Shown here: in pieces, positions 14,113-22,752 of the stretch
Layout: every line of letters starts with the position of its first letter
Numbering within the stretch: position 1 is the first letter of the stretch
DNA from: CAVRUF01 sp963716005
GTDB lineage: Bacteria; Actinomycetota; Thermoleophilia; Gaiellales; Gaiellaceae
Length of the DNA stretch: 64,000 nucleotides
Assembly (NCBI GenBank): GCA_963716005.1
Contig: OY970285.1
Span: 2,170,001-2,234,000 of the forward strand
Direction: 5' to 3'
Notes under the pieces: model-generated
The model's input: only the letters and a program-made list of their open reading frames with translations
The model's database searches: none
What the model was told of the DNA's origin: nothing
Program-made: the position numbers and the translations under genes

Positions 14113-15936
14113 CTAGCGGACGAGCGCCTTCGTCGCTTCGACGATCGCCGCCGCGTCGATGCCCGCCTCCGCGAGGAGTTCGTCCGGCTTCCCGGAGCCG
14201 GGCATGTCTCGCACGGCCAGGATGGTCACGGCGCCGCCGCCGAGAGCGGACATGACCGCCTCGCCGATCCCGCCCTCGGGCCAGTGGTCCTCGACGGTCA
14301 CGATCGGGCCGAGCGCGGCGGCCTCACGCAGCGTCGCCTCGTCCACGGGCTTCACCGAGTACAGGTCGATCACGCGGGCCGCGATCCCCTCGCCGGCCAG
14401 CGTCTCCGCCGCCTCGAGCGCCTCGTGCAGCGTGATCCCGGCGCCCACGATCGTGACCTTGTCCTCGTCGGAGGAGCGCACGACCTTGGCGCCGCCGATC
14501 GGGAAGTCCTCGTCGGGGCCGTAGATCACCTTCGTCGCCGCGCGGGTCGAGCGCATGTACGAGATCCCGTCCAGGTCGGCCATGGCCGCGACGAGCTTGG
14601 CCGTCTGGTTCCCGTCGCACGGGTAGAGCACGGTCGAGCTCCAGATCGCGCGGAACTCCGCGAGATCCTCGAGCGCCATCTGCGACGGGCCGTCCTCGCC
14701 GATCGAGACGCCGGCGTGGGAGCCGCAGACCGAGAAGGTCGCGCGCGAGATCGCCGCCATGCGGACGAAGTCGTAGGCGCGCGAGAGAAACGCGGCGAAG
14801 GTCGAGGCGAACGGCCGGTAGCCGCGCACCTGGATCCCGACAGCGGCCGCGAGCATCTGCTGCTCGGCGATGTAGCTCTCCACGTACCGCTCGGGATGCG
14901 CCTCGCGGAAGATCTCCGAGTAGGTCGAGTTGGAGACCTCGCCGTCGATCGCGATCACGTCGGCCCGGGCGCTGCCCAAAGCAGCCAGCGCGTCGCCGTA
15001 GGCCTTGCGCGTCGCGACCTCGGAGCCGAGCTCGTAGCGCGGCAGCTCGAGCGCGCCAGTCTTGAACTCGTGCGGCTTGCCGTCGCCTTCGGGCTTGCCG
15101 ACCTCGATGGTGAGGTTGCGCTCGCCGCCCAGCTCCGCGATGGCGGCCTCGGGATCGTCGAGCGGCTTGCCGTGCGCGCCGTTCTTGTCCTCCACCGCCG
15201 CGACGCCCTTGCCCTTCTTCGTCTTGGCGATGATCGCGGTCGGCTTCGCGTCGATCGCCAGGGCTTCGGCGTAGGCCTCGTCGATCTCGTCCACGTCGTG
15301 CCCGTCGATCTCGATCGTGTGCCAGCCGAACGCCTGGGCGCGCTTCGCGTAGGAGTCGAGATCCCAGCCGTGCATCGTCTCGCCGGTCTGGCCGAGACGG
15401 TTCACGTCGATGATCGCCGTCAGGTTGTCGAGCCCGTAGAACGCGGCGTGCTCGAAGGCCTCCCACATGGAGCCCTCGGCCATCTCGCTGTCGCCGCAGA
15501 GCACCCACACGCGGTACGGAAGCCGGTCGAAGCGCTTCCCGGCGAGCGCGACGCCGACGCCGATCGGCAGGCCCTGGCCGAGCGACCCGGTGGCGACGTC
15601 GACCCACGGGATGATCGGCGTCGGGTGTCCCTCGAGCCGGCTGCCGAGCTTGCGGAAGGTCAGCAGCTCCTCGTCCGTGACCGCGCCGCACGCCTTGAAG
15701 AGGGAGTAGACGAGCGGCGACGCGTGGCCCTTGGAGAAGATCAGGTGGTCGTTGCGCGGATCCTCCGGATCGTCGAAGTCGTAGCGCAGGTACTTGTCCG
15801 CGAGGACGGCCATGAGATCGGCCGCGGACATGGAAGACGTTGGGTGGCCGGAGCTCGCTGCGGCGCTCGCGCGCACCGAGTCGACGCGGAGCTGCTGGCC
15901 TAGCTCGCGCCAGCGTTCGGCGTCGGTCGTGGTCAT
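14113..15936 (-). CDS. tkt: Transketolase
   Basis: 607 residues from the ATG at 15936; a longer open frame upstream is antisense to rpiB. It moves two-carbon ketol units between sugar phosphates using thiamine diphosphate. Visible motifs: SSGHPTSSMSAADL near the start, FSKGHASPLVYSL, TPP motif beginning GDSEMAEGSMWEAF and ending in IIDVN, EIDGHDVDEI, and the pyrimidine-domain GEDGPSQMALEDL with the catalytic Glu region. It is slightly shorter than E. coli TktA (663) but complete. It is transcribed away from the rpiB-pgl operon, so the two units can share a control region at 15937-16008. Confidence 0.95.
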   Translation of the reverse strand: MTTTDAERWRELGQQLRVDSVRASAAASSGHPTSSMSAADLMAVLADKYLRYDFDDPEDPRNDHLIFSKGHASPLVYSLFKACGAVTDEELLTFRKLGSRLEGHPTPIIPWVDVATGSLGQGLPIGVGVALAGKRFDRLPYRVWVLCGDSEMAEGSMWEAFEHAAFYGLDNLTAIIDVNRLGQTGETMHGWDLDSYAKRAQAFGWHTIEIDGHDVDEIDEAYAEALAIDAKPTAIIAKTKKGKGVAAVEDKNGAHGKPLDDPEAAIAELGGERNLTIEVGKPEGDGKPHEFKTGALELPRYELGSEVATRKAYGDALAALGSARADVIAIDGEVSNSTYSEIFREAHPERYVESYIAEQQMLAAAVGIQVRGYRPFASTFAAFLSRAYDFVRMAAISRATFSVCGSHAGVSIGEDGPSQMALEDLAEFRAIWSSTVLYPCDGNQTAKLVAAMADLDGISYMRSTRAATKVIYGPDEDFPIGGAKVVRSSDEDKVTIVGAGITLHEALEAAETLAGEGIAARVIDLYSVKPVDEATLREAAALGPIVTVEDHWPEGGIGEAVMSALGGGAVTILAVRDMPGSGKPDELLAEAGIDAAAIVEATKALVR

Positions 15937-15995
15937 TGAGAGGGCCTTTCCGTCGGAGAGATTCGGAAACGCGATTCTATGGCTCCGCGAAGGGG

Positions 15996-16001
15996 TAGCC
16001 T
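15996..16001 (+). promoter_or_regulatory. -10-like TAGCCT for the rpiB operon
   Basis: TAGCCT ends 7 nt before ATG 16009 in the 72-nt gap shared with divergent tkt. Confidence 0.45.
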
Positions 16002-16008
16002 TGGCCGC

Positions 16009-16470
16009 ATGAAGGTCGCCGTCGCGTTCGACCACCGTGGCGTGAAACTGCGGGAGCGCCTGCTCTCCGAGCTCGCCGCGCTGGGGCACGAGGCGCTCGA
16101 CCTCGGCACCGACGCGCCCGAGCCGCGGGTCGACTACCCGGACAAGGCGCGGGAGCTCGGCGACGCGATCCTCTCGGGCGACGCGGAGCGCGGCATTCTC
16201 GTCTGCGGGTCGGGCGTCGGAGCGTCGGTGGCGGCTTCGAAGATTCGCGGCATTCGTGCCGCTGTTTGTCATGACACCTACTCGGCGGCCCAGGGCGTGA
16301 CGCACGACGACATGAACGTGCTCTGCCTCGGCTCGGAGGTCGTCGGCGAAGAGCTCGCGGTCGAGCTGGTCCGGGCGTTTCTCGCATCCGAGTTCGACGG
16401 CGGCGAGCGCTACGTCCGCCGGCTCGAGAAGGTGCGCGAGCTCGAGGAAGGAGCACTGATCGATGGCTGA
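16009..16470 (+). CDS. rpiB: Ribose-5-phosphate isomerase B
   Basis: 153 residues from ATG 16009; the upstream ATG at 15979 would add ten residues across the -10 element. Interconverts ribose 5-phosphate and ribulose 5-phosphate. The RpiB/LacAB fold is shown by VAFDHRGVKLRERLL, YPDKARELGDAI, ILVCGSGVGASVAASK with the active-site Cys, and CHDTYSAAQGVTHDDMNVL. First gene of a tightly overlapping seven-gene operon; its stop overlaps the tal start by 8 nt. Confidence 0.95.
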   Translation: MKVAVAFDHRGVKLRERLLSELAALGHEALDLGTDAPEPRVDYPDKARELGDAILSGDAERGILVCGSGVGASVAASKIRGIRAAVCHDTYSAAQGVTHDDMNVLCLGSEVVGEELAVELVRAFLASEFDGGERYVRRLEKVRELEEGALIDG

Positions 16471-17569
16471 CTCACGACTCCACCAGATGGCGGCTCTCGG
16501 CCAGAGCCCCTGGATCGACTACCTGTCCCTCGAGCTGATCGAGAGCGGCGAGCTGGAGCGGCTGATGCGCGAGGACGCGATCGCCGGCGTCACGTCGAAT
16601 CCGACGATCCTCCAGAAGGCGATCTCCTCCGGAAACTCGTACGACCCGCTGCTGCGCGACCTCTTGCGGGACGAGCAAGATCCGCGCGAGCTCTTCATCG
16701 GTCTCGCGACGGACAACGTGCGCCGAGCATGCGATCTGCTGCGGCCCGTCTGGGATTCGGGCGCGCGTGGCCGCGACGGCAACGTGTCGCTCGAGGTCGA
16801 CCCGACGCTCGCCTTCGACACCAACGCGACGATCGAGCAGGCGGCGCGGCTCAGCGAGATGGTCGACCGGCCGAACCTCTACGTGAAGATCCCGGCGACG
16901 AAGCCCGGGCTCCCCGCGATCGAGGAGATGATCTGCCGCGGCGTCCCGATCAACGTGACGCTCATCTTCTCGCTGGAGCGCTACAAGGCGGTTCTCGAGG
17001 CGTACATCCGCGGCGTCGAGCGCTTTGTCCAGGGCGGTGGCGATCCGGCCAACGTGACCTCGGTCGCGAGCTTCTTCGTCTCGCGCGTGGACACGGAGGC
17101 CGACCGCAGGCTGGACGAGGCCGGGCATCCCGAGTTGAAGGGCAAGCTCGCGATCGCGAACGCCAAGCTCGCCTACCAGCACTACCGCGAGGTCGTCGCG
17201 GGCGAGCGCTGGGGCGCGCTGGCCGCGAAGGGCGCGGTTCCGCAGTACTGCCTCTGGGCGTCCACGTCCACGAAGAACCCGGACTACCGCGACGTGCTCT
17301 ACGTCGAGGAGCTGCTCGGGCCGGACACGGTCGACACGATGCCGCAGGAGACGATCGAGGCGTTCCAGGATCACGGGCACGTGGAGCCGCGGCTCGAGCG
17401 GGGGCTCGACGAGGCGCACGAGGTCTTCGAGCAGATCGCCGCGGCCGGCGTCGACTACGACGACGTGGTCGCGACGCTCGAGCGCGAGGGCGTGGAGAAG
17501 TTCGCCGACTCCTTCGACGAGCTGATCGCCGGAATCGAAGCCTCGGCCCGCGAGCTCGCAGCGGTGTAG
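16463..17569 (+). CDS. tal: Transaldolase
   Basis: 368 residues from ATG 16463. It transfers the dihydroxyacetone unit between sedoheptulose 7-phosphate and glyceraldehyde 3-phosphate through a Schiff base. Key patterns are GVTSNPTILQKAI near residue 43, LEVDPTLAFDTNAT, LYVKIPATKPG with the Schiff-base Lys, and FVSRVDTEADRRLD. The length fits the 370-residue actinobacterial subfamily. The stop codon TAG (17567-17569) shares its G with the GTG of pgi, a coupling often seen where tal and pgi are neighbours or fused. Confidence 0.95.
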   Translation: MADSRLHQMAALGQSPWIDYLSLELIESGELERLMREDAIAGVTSNPTILQKAISSGNSYDPLLRDLLRDEQDPRELFIGLATDNVRRACDLLRPVWDSGARGRDGNVSLEVDPTLAFDTNATIEQAARLSEMVDRPNLYVKIPATKPGLPAIEEMICRGVPINVTLIFSLERYKAVLEAYIRGVERFVQGGGDPANVTSVASFFVSRVDTEADRRLDEAGHPELKGKLAIANAKLAYQHYREVVAGERWGALAAKGAVPQYCLWASTSTKNPDYRDVLYVEELLGPDTVDTMPQETIEAFQDHGHVEPRLERGLDEAHEVFEQIAAAGVDYDDVVATLEREGVEKFADSFDELIAGIEASARELAAV

Positions 17570-18925
17570 TGGATCTCCCCGACCGGATCTGGGCGCGCGA
17601 CGCCTCGGTCTGGACCGGCGCGGACGAGGCCGAGTGGCTCGGCTGGCTCGAGGAGCCGGCGCTCATCCGCGCCAAGGTTCGGCTGATCGAGGAGTTCGCC
17701 CGCCGGGCGGAGGAGGACGGGTTCACCGACGTCGTCCTCGCCGGGATGGGCGGGTCGAGCCTCGCGCCAGAGGTGTTCCGGCGCACGTTCGACGGCCGAC
17801 GGGTTCCACGTGCTCGACACGACGCACCCGGATGCGATCCGCGCGCTCGAGGCGCGGCTCGACCTCTCACGGACGCTCTTCGTCGTCTCCTCCAAGTCGG
17901 GGTCGACGCTCGAGACGCGCAGCCACCTCGACTACTTCTGGGAGAGGACCGGTGGGCGCGGCGAGCAGTTCGTCGCCATCACCGACCCGGGCTCGGCGCT
18001 CGAGAAGCGCGCGCTCCGGTGCGGGTTCCGCGCGATCTGGGAGGGGCATCCGGCGATCGGCGGGCGCTACTCCGCGCTCTCGGTGTTCGGGCTCGTACCG
18101 GCGGCGCTCATGGGCGTGGAGCTCGAGCGGCTGCTCGAACGGACGCACGAGATGATGGACGCCTGCCGGCTGCCGGTCGGGAATCCCGGGCTCGACCTCG
18201 GGCTGCGGCTCGGCGCGGGCGCCACGGACGGACGCGACAAGGTGCTCATCAACCCGACGCCGGGCGGCTTCGGGCTCTGGGTCGAGCAGCTCATCGCCGA
18301 GTCGACCGGGAAGAACGGCAAGGGCCTGGTTCCGGCGCCCGGCGAAACGGCCGAGGGGCCGGACCGCCAGAGCGAGGACGTCCGCGTGGCCGATCCGTAC
18401 GAGCTCGGCCAGGAGTTCTTCCGCTGGGAGTTCGCGACCGCCGTCGCCGGATCGCTGATCGGGATCAACCCGTTCGACCAGCCCGACGTCCAGGCGGCGA
18501 AGGACCGCACGAACGCGATCCTCGACTCGGGCGACGAGCCCGCGGTCGATCCCGAAGGATCGGTCGACGAGCTGATCGCCCAGGGCGGGCCCGGCGACAA
18601 CTTCTGCGTCCAGGCGTTCGTCGAGCCCACGGACGAGGCCGAGCGCCGGATCGAGGAGATCCGCGAACGCGCTCGCGCCGCGGGAATGGTCACGACGGCA
18701 GGGTTCGGGCCGCGTTACCTGCACTCGACCGGGCAGCTGCACAAGGGCGGCCCGGCCAGCGGGCTCTACCTCCAGATCGTCGACGAGCCCGAGGAGCTTC
18801 CGATCCCGGGCCGAACCTTCGGGTTCGGGCAACTGATTCGCGCGCAGGCGGCCGGCGACTTCGAGGCGCTGCGCGAGCGAGGCCGCAGGGTCGCAAGGAT
18901 CCGCTGGGAAAAGGAGACGGCATGA
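17569..18925 (+). CDS. pgi: Glucose-6-phosphate isomerase (frame change near 17800)
   Basis: About 451 residues if the frame change is bridged. The first part from GTG 17569 reads VDLPDRIWARDASVWTG to TDVVLAGMGGSSLAPEVF; after a +1 step near 17795-17810 it continues HVLDTTHPDAIRALEARL to the end at 18925. Later motifs SSKSGSTLETRSHLDYFW, GHPAIGGRYSALSVFG and LINPTPGGFGLWVEQL identify the actinobacterial-type Pgi. Both halves keep full similarity right up to the junction, so an indel error is more likely than inactivation. Interconverts glucose 6-phosphate and fructose 6-phosphate; overlaps tal and gnd by 1 and 4 nt. Confidence 0.88.
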
Positions 18926-19794
18926 AGCTCGGAATGGTCGGCCTCGGAAAGATGGGCGGGAACATGGCCGAGCGGCTCACCCGCGGCGGGCACGAGATCG
19001 CGAGCTACGACCGCGGCGGTAGCGGCACGGCGGCGAGCCTCGAGGAGCTCGTCGGGCAGCTCGAGTCGCCGCGGGTCGTCTGGCTGATGATCCCGGCGGG
19101 CGATCCGACCCAGCAGACGGTCGACGAGCTGCTCGGCCTGCTCGGCGAAGGCGACGTGATCGTCGACGGCGGCAACTCGAACTTCCGCGACTCCAAGCGC
19201 CGTGCCGCCGCGGCCGCGGAGCAGGGGATCCGCTACGTCGACACCGGCGTGTCGGGCGGGATCTGGGGCCTCACCGAGGGCTACTGCCTGATGGCCGGCG
19301 GCGCCGACGACGCGATCGCGATCCTCCGCCCCGCGTTCGAGACGCTCGCGCCTGAGAACGGCTTCGCGCACGTCGGCCCGTCCGGCGCGGGGCACTTCGT
19401 GAAGATGGTCCACAACGGGATCGAGTACGGGCTCATGCAGGCCTACGCCGAGGGGTTCGAGGTGATGGAGCGCTCCGAGTTCGACCTCGATCTCCACGAG
19501 ATCGCCGGGATCTGGCGCTACGGCTCGGTCGTGCGGTCGTGGCTCCTCGACCTGCTCTACGACGCGTTCGAGAAGGAAGGCGCGCACCTCGACGGGATCA
19601 AGGGCTACGTGGAGGACTCCGGCGAGGGACGCTGGACGATCGCCGAGGCGATCGCCGAGGACGTTCCGGTCCCGGTCATCTCGGCGGCGCTCTACGCGCG
19701 CTTCGCCTCGCGCCAGGACGAGTCGTTCGCGGCCAAGGTGAACGCGGCGCTTCGGAATGAGTTCGGCGGGCACGCCGTGAAGAAGACCGAATGA
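18922..19794 (+). CDS. gnd: 6-phosphogluconate dehydrogenase, short NAD-type
   Basis: 290 residues from ATG 18922 (ATGA overlap with pgi). Oxidatively decarboxylates 6-phosphogluconate to ribulose 5-phosphate. Rossmann motif GLGKMGGNMAERL, substrate motif DGGNSNFRDSKRR, GVSGGIWGLTEGYC, and catalytic GHFVKMVHNGIEYGLMQAY are present. The protein is the short form (about 300 residues) rather than the 470-residue form. After strand beta-2 it has SYDRGG where NADP enzymes carry an Asn-Arg-Ser/Thr, so NAD+ is the likely cofactor (inference from this residue pattern). Followed by zwf with an ATGA overlap. Confidence 0.93.
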   Translation: MKLGMVGLGKMGGNMAERLTRGGHEIASYDRGGSGTAASLEELVGQLESPRVVWLMIPAGDPTQQTVDELLGLLGEGDVIVDGGNSNFRDSKRRAAAAAEQGIRYVDTGVSGGIWGLTEGYCLMAGGADDAIAILRPAFETLAPENGFAHVGPSGAGHFVKMVHNGIEYGLMQAYAEGFEVMERSEFDLDLHEIAGIWRYGSVVRSWLLDLLYDAFEKEGAHLDGIKGYVEDSGEGRWTIAEAIAEDVPVPVISAALYARFASRQDESFAAKVNAALRNEFGGHAVKKTE

Positions 19795-21296
19795 CGATCA
19801 CCGCCGAGAACCCGCTGCTCGAAGGACTCCAGCGCAAGCGCACGCCCGAGCCCTGCACGCTCACGATCTTCGGAGCGTCCGGCGACCTGACGCAGCGCAA
19901 GCTCTTCCCCGCCCTGTACGCGCTCGCCGTGCGCCACCTCCTGCCCGACCGGTTCGCCGTCGTCGGCGTCGCGCGGAGCGAGATGACCACCGAGGACTTC
20001 CAGGCCAAGATGCGCGAGGCCGTCCAGGCCCACTGCCGCGACGACTGGGACGAGGACGTCTGGGACCAGCTCGCCGCCGGGATCCGCTTCATGCAGGCCG
20101 AGTTCGACGACGACGCGAGCTGGGAGCGGCTCGGCGCGCTGCTCGACGATCTCGACCAGGAGCGCGGCACCCGTGGGAACCGCGTCTTCTATCTCGCGGT
20201 CCCCCCGAGCGTTTTCGAGGAGATCGTCGAGCACGTCGGCAACCGCCGCGGCGCCGGCTGGACGCGGATCGTCGCCGAGAAGCCCTTCGGCCACGACCTC
20301 ACGACCGCGCGCCGCCTGAACACCGCGATCGCGAAGGCGTTCACCGAGGACGAGGTTTTCCGCATCGACCACTACCTCGGCAAGGAGACCGTCCAGAACA
20401 TGCTGGTGCTCCGCTTCGCGAACGGGATCTTCGAGCCGATCTGGAACCGGCAGTTCGTCGACCACGTGCAGATCACCGTCGCCGAGGAGCTGGGGATCGA
20501 GGGCCGCGCCGCGTTCTACGAGCAGGCGGGAGCCATTCGCGACATCGTCCAGAACCACCTGCTCCAGCTGATCGCGATCATGGCCATGGAGCCCCCGACC
20601 GACTTCGACGCCGAGTCGGTGCGAAACGAGAAGGTGAAGGTGCTCCGCGCGCTCCACACGCCCGGCCCCAAGCACATCGTGCGCGGCCAGTACGGGCCGG
20701 GGTTCATCGAGGGTACCGAGGTGCCGGGCTACCGGGAGGAGGACGGCGTCGCGCCGGATTCCGCGACCGAGACCTACGTCGCCGGGAAGCTCTTCGTGGA
20801 CAACTGGCGCTGGGCCGACACGCCGTTCTACTTCCGCACCGGCAAGCGCCTGCCGAAGCGCGAGACGACGATCGCGATCCAGTTCAAGCGCGCGCCCAAG
20901 CCGCCGTTCGAGGCGGGCTCCGAGGACGGGCTGCGCCCGAACGTGCTGCTCCTCAACATCCAGCCCGACGAGGGCGTCTCGCTCGCGATCGGAGCGAAGG
21001 TGCCGGGGCAGGGGCTCGCGATCCGAACCGTGCACATGGACTTCCTCTACGGCGGCGCGTTCCGCATGGGGCTGCCCGAGGCGTACGAGCGGCTCGTGCT
21101 CGACTGCATGCTCGGCGACCCGACGCTCTTCATGCGCGCCGACGAGGTCGAGGAGCAGTGGGCGATCGTGGACGCGATGGTCGCGCCGTGGGTGCGCGAC
21201 CGGCCGGGCTTCCCCAACTACGCCGCAGGAACCTGGGGGCCGAGCTCCGCCGACGAGCTGCTCCACCGCGACGGCCGCTCCTGGAGGCGGCACTGA
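19791..21296 (+). CDS. zwf: Glucose-6-phosphate 1-dehydrogenase
   Basis: 501 residues. Oxidises glucose 6-phosphate to 6-phosphogluconolactone. GASGDLTQRKLFPALYAL is the nucleotide site, with the Arg-Lys pair typical of NADP preference; EKPFGHDL and FRIDHYLGKETVQNML form the substrate site with catalytic His; NRQFVDHVQITVAEE and the C-terminal beta domain are complete. Length equals the usual family length. Next gene opcA begins on the last base of its stop codon. Confidence 0.97.
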   Translation: MTITAENPLLEGLQRKRTPEPCTLTIFGASGDLTQRKLFPALYALAVRHLLPDRFAVVGVARSEMTTEDFQAKMREAVQAHCRDDWDEDVWDQLAAGIRFMQAEFDDDASWERLGALLDDLDQERGTRGNRVFYLAVPPSVFEEIVEHVGNRRGAGWTRIVAEKPFGHDLTTARRLNTAIAKAFTEDEVFRIDHYLGKETVQNMLVLRFANGIFEPIWNRQFVDHVQITVAEELGIEGRAAFYEQAGAIRDIVQNHLLQLIAIMAMEPPTDFDAESVRNEKVKVLRALHTPGPKHIVRGQYGPGFIEGTEVPGYREEDGVAPDSATETYVAGKLFVDNWRWADTPFYFRTGKRLPKRETTIAIQFKRAPKPPFEAGSEDGLRPNVLLLNIQPDEGVSLAIGAKVPGQGLAIRTVHMDFLYGGAFRMGLPEAYERLVLDCMLGDPTLFMRADEVEEQWAIVDAMVAPWVRDRPGFPNYAAGTWGPSSADELLHRDGRSWRRH

Positions 21297-22171
21297 TGGC
21301 CGGCCCGGCGCTGAAGGACACGACGATCGCGAAGATCGAGCGCACGCTGACCGAGCTGCGGCTCGAGCAGACCGACATGGCCCGCGCGCCGAGCCAGCGC
21401 ACGAGCGTCATGACGCACATGGCCTGGGTGCCGGAGCAGTGGCGCGAGGCCGCGGCGCGAACGCTCGACGGGCTCGGCGAGCGGCATCCCTCGCGGACGA
21501 TCCTGCTCCACCCCCATCCCGACGACGAGCGCGACGCGCTCGACGCCGACGTCGACCTGCGCTGCTTCGCCACCGGCGGCGGCGCGGTCTGCTTCGAGGT
21601 GATCGACATCACGCTCTGCGGCCCACGCGCGCACGCGCCGGCAAGTGTGGTCTCACCGCTCCTCGTCACCGACCTGCCCGCGTTCCTGCGCTGGCGCGGC
21701 GACCTGCCGTTCGGCTCGACCGAGCTCGAGCAGCTCCTCGGCGTCGCCGACCGGCTGATCCTCGACTCGGTCGAGTGGGAGGATTGCGACCGTGCGTTCG
21801 CCCGGCTGCCCGAGGTGTTCGAGTGGATCGCGGCGTCCGACATCGCCTGGGGCCGGCTCGATCCGTGGCGGCGCGCGCTTGCCGGGCTCTGGCCGGCGAT
21901 CGGCGGGCTCGAAGCGTTGCGCGTCACCGGCCCGCGGGCCGAGGCCCTGCTCCTCGCCGGCTGGCTCGGCGGGCGGCTCCACCGGGAGATCCCGCTCGAG
22001 CACGAGGAAGACACGTCCACCTCGGCGGTCGCGGTCGACGGCCAGGACGTCGCGCCCGACCATCCCGAGCGGGAAGACGCCAGCGACCTGCTCTCCGAGC
22101 AGCTCGACATCTTCGGGCGCGACCCGATCTACGAGGAGGCGGTACGGAGCTTCTCGAGAGTCGCGATCTAG
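21296..22171 (+). CDS. opcA: OpcA, glucose-6-phosphate dehydrogenase assembly/allosteric factor
   Basis: 291 residues from ATG 21296 (TGATG overlap with zwf). OpcA binds and activates Zwf in cyanobacteria and actinobacteria. The sequence shows RTSVMTHMAWVPEQWREAA near the N-terminus, RTILLHPHPDDERDAL, CFEVIDITLCGPRAHAPASV and VSPLLVTDLPAFLRWRGDL, all characteristic of the family. The C-terminus runs over the start of pgl. Its place right after zwf is the usual arrangement. Confidence 0.92.
   Translation: MAGPALKDTTIAKIERTLTELRLEQTDMARAPSQRTSVMTHMAWVPEQWREAAARTLDGLGERHPSRTILLHPHPDDERDALDADVDLRCFATGGGAVCFEVIDITLCGPRAHAPASVVSPLLVTDLPAFLRWRGDLPFGSTELEQLLGVADRLILDSVEWEDCDRAFARLPEVFEWIAASDIAWGRLDPWRRALAGLWPAIGGLEALRVTGPRAEALLLAGWLGGRLHREIPLEHEEDTSTSAVAVDGQDVAPDHPEREDASDLLSEQLDIFGRDPIYEEAVRSFSRVAI
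22133..22143 (+). promoter_or_regulatory. Strong Shine-Dalgarno pointing to an ACG start for pgl
   Basis: GAGGAGG at 22133-22139 lies 4 nt before ACG 22144, exactly where the pgl protein should begin. No ATG, GTG or TTG exists in the pgl frame for about 180 nt upstream. Confidence 0.5.
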
Positions 22172-22752
22172 CCGCGTTCGCCGCGGACTGGATCGCCGAG
22201 CGGGCGGCCGCGCCGTTTCGCGTCGCGCTGGCCGGCGGCTCGACGCCGCGTGCCGTCTACGAGGAGCTGGTCACGCGCGACCTCGACTGGGCGAGCTGGC
22301 ACGTCTGGTGGAGCGACGAGCGCGTCGTCCCGCCCGACCATCCCGACTCGAACGAGCGCATGGCCCGCGACGCGCTGCTCGACCACGCGCCGGTTCCGGA
22401 GGAGCAGATCCATCCGCTCCGCTCGGCCGATCTCGCCCTGCCGGACTTCGACCTGATCCTGCTCGGCATCGGGCCGGACGGGCACACGGCCTCGCTCTTC
22501 CCGGGGGATCCGGCGCTCGACGAGACCGCGCCGATCGCGTACGTCCCCCGGCCGGGCCTGCCGCCGCCGCACCCGCGGCTGACGTTCACCTATCCGGTGC
22601 TGAACGCGGCTCGAACGGTCGCCTTCCTCGTGGGAGCCGACAAGCGGGAGATCCTCAGGCGTGTGCTGGCCGGCGACGAGTCGCTACCGGCGGCGCGAGT
22701 AAGTGCCGAGCGGACCTACGTGCTCAGCGAGGGCGGTTCTTCGCGACCGTGA
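22144..22752 (+). CDS. pgl: 6-phosphogluconolactonase, apparent ACG start
   Basis: About 202 residues. Hydrolyses 6-phosphogluconolactone to 6-phosphogluconate. Family motifs are AAFAADWIAERAA, VALAGGSTPRAVYEEL, WHVWWSDERVVPPDHPDSN and LLGIGPDGHTASLFPG, followed by TFTYPVLNAARTVAFLV. The start is odd: homologous sequence begins near 22144, where the codon is ACG behind a perfect Shine-Dalgarno. Either ACG is used or the base differs from the true genome. The gene overlaps opcA by 28 nt and, tail-to-tail, the secreted-protein gene by 29 nt. It closes the oxidative pentose-phosphate operon. Confidence 0.88.
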   Translation, partial: TELLESRDLAAFAADWIAERAAAPFRVALAGGSTPRAVYEELVTRDLDWASWHVWWSDERVVPPDHPDSNERMARDALLDHAPVPEEQIHPLRSADLALPDFDLILLGIGPDGHTASLFPGDPALDETAPIAYVPRPGLPPPHPRLTFTYPVLNAARTVAFLVGADKREILRRVLAGDESLPAARVSAERTYVLSEGGSSRP

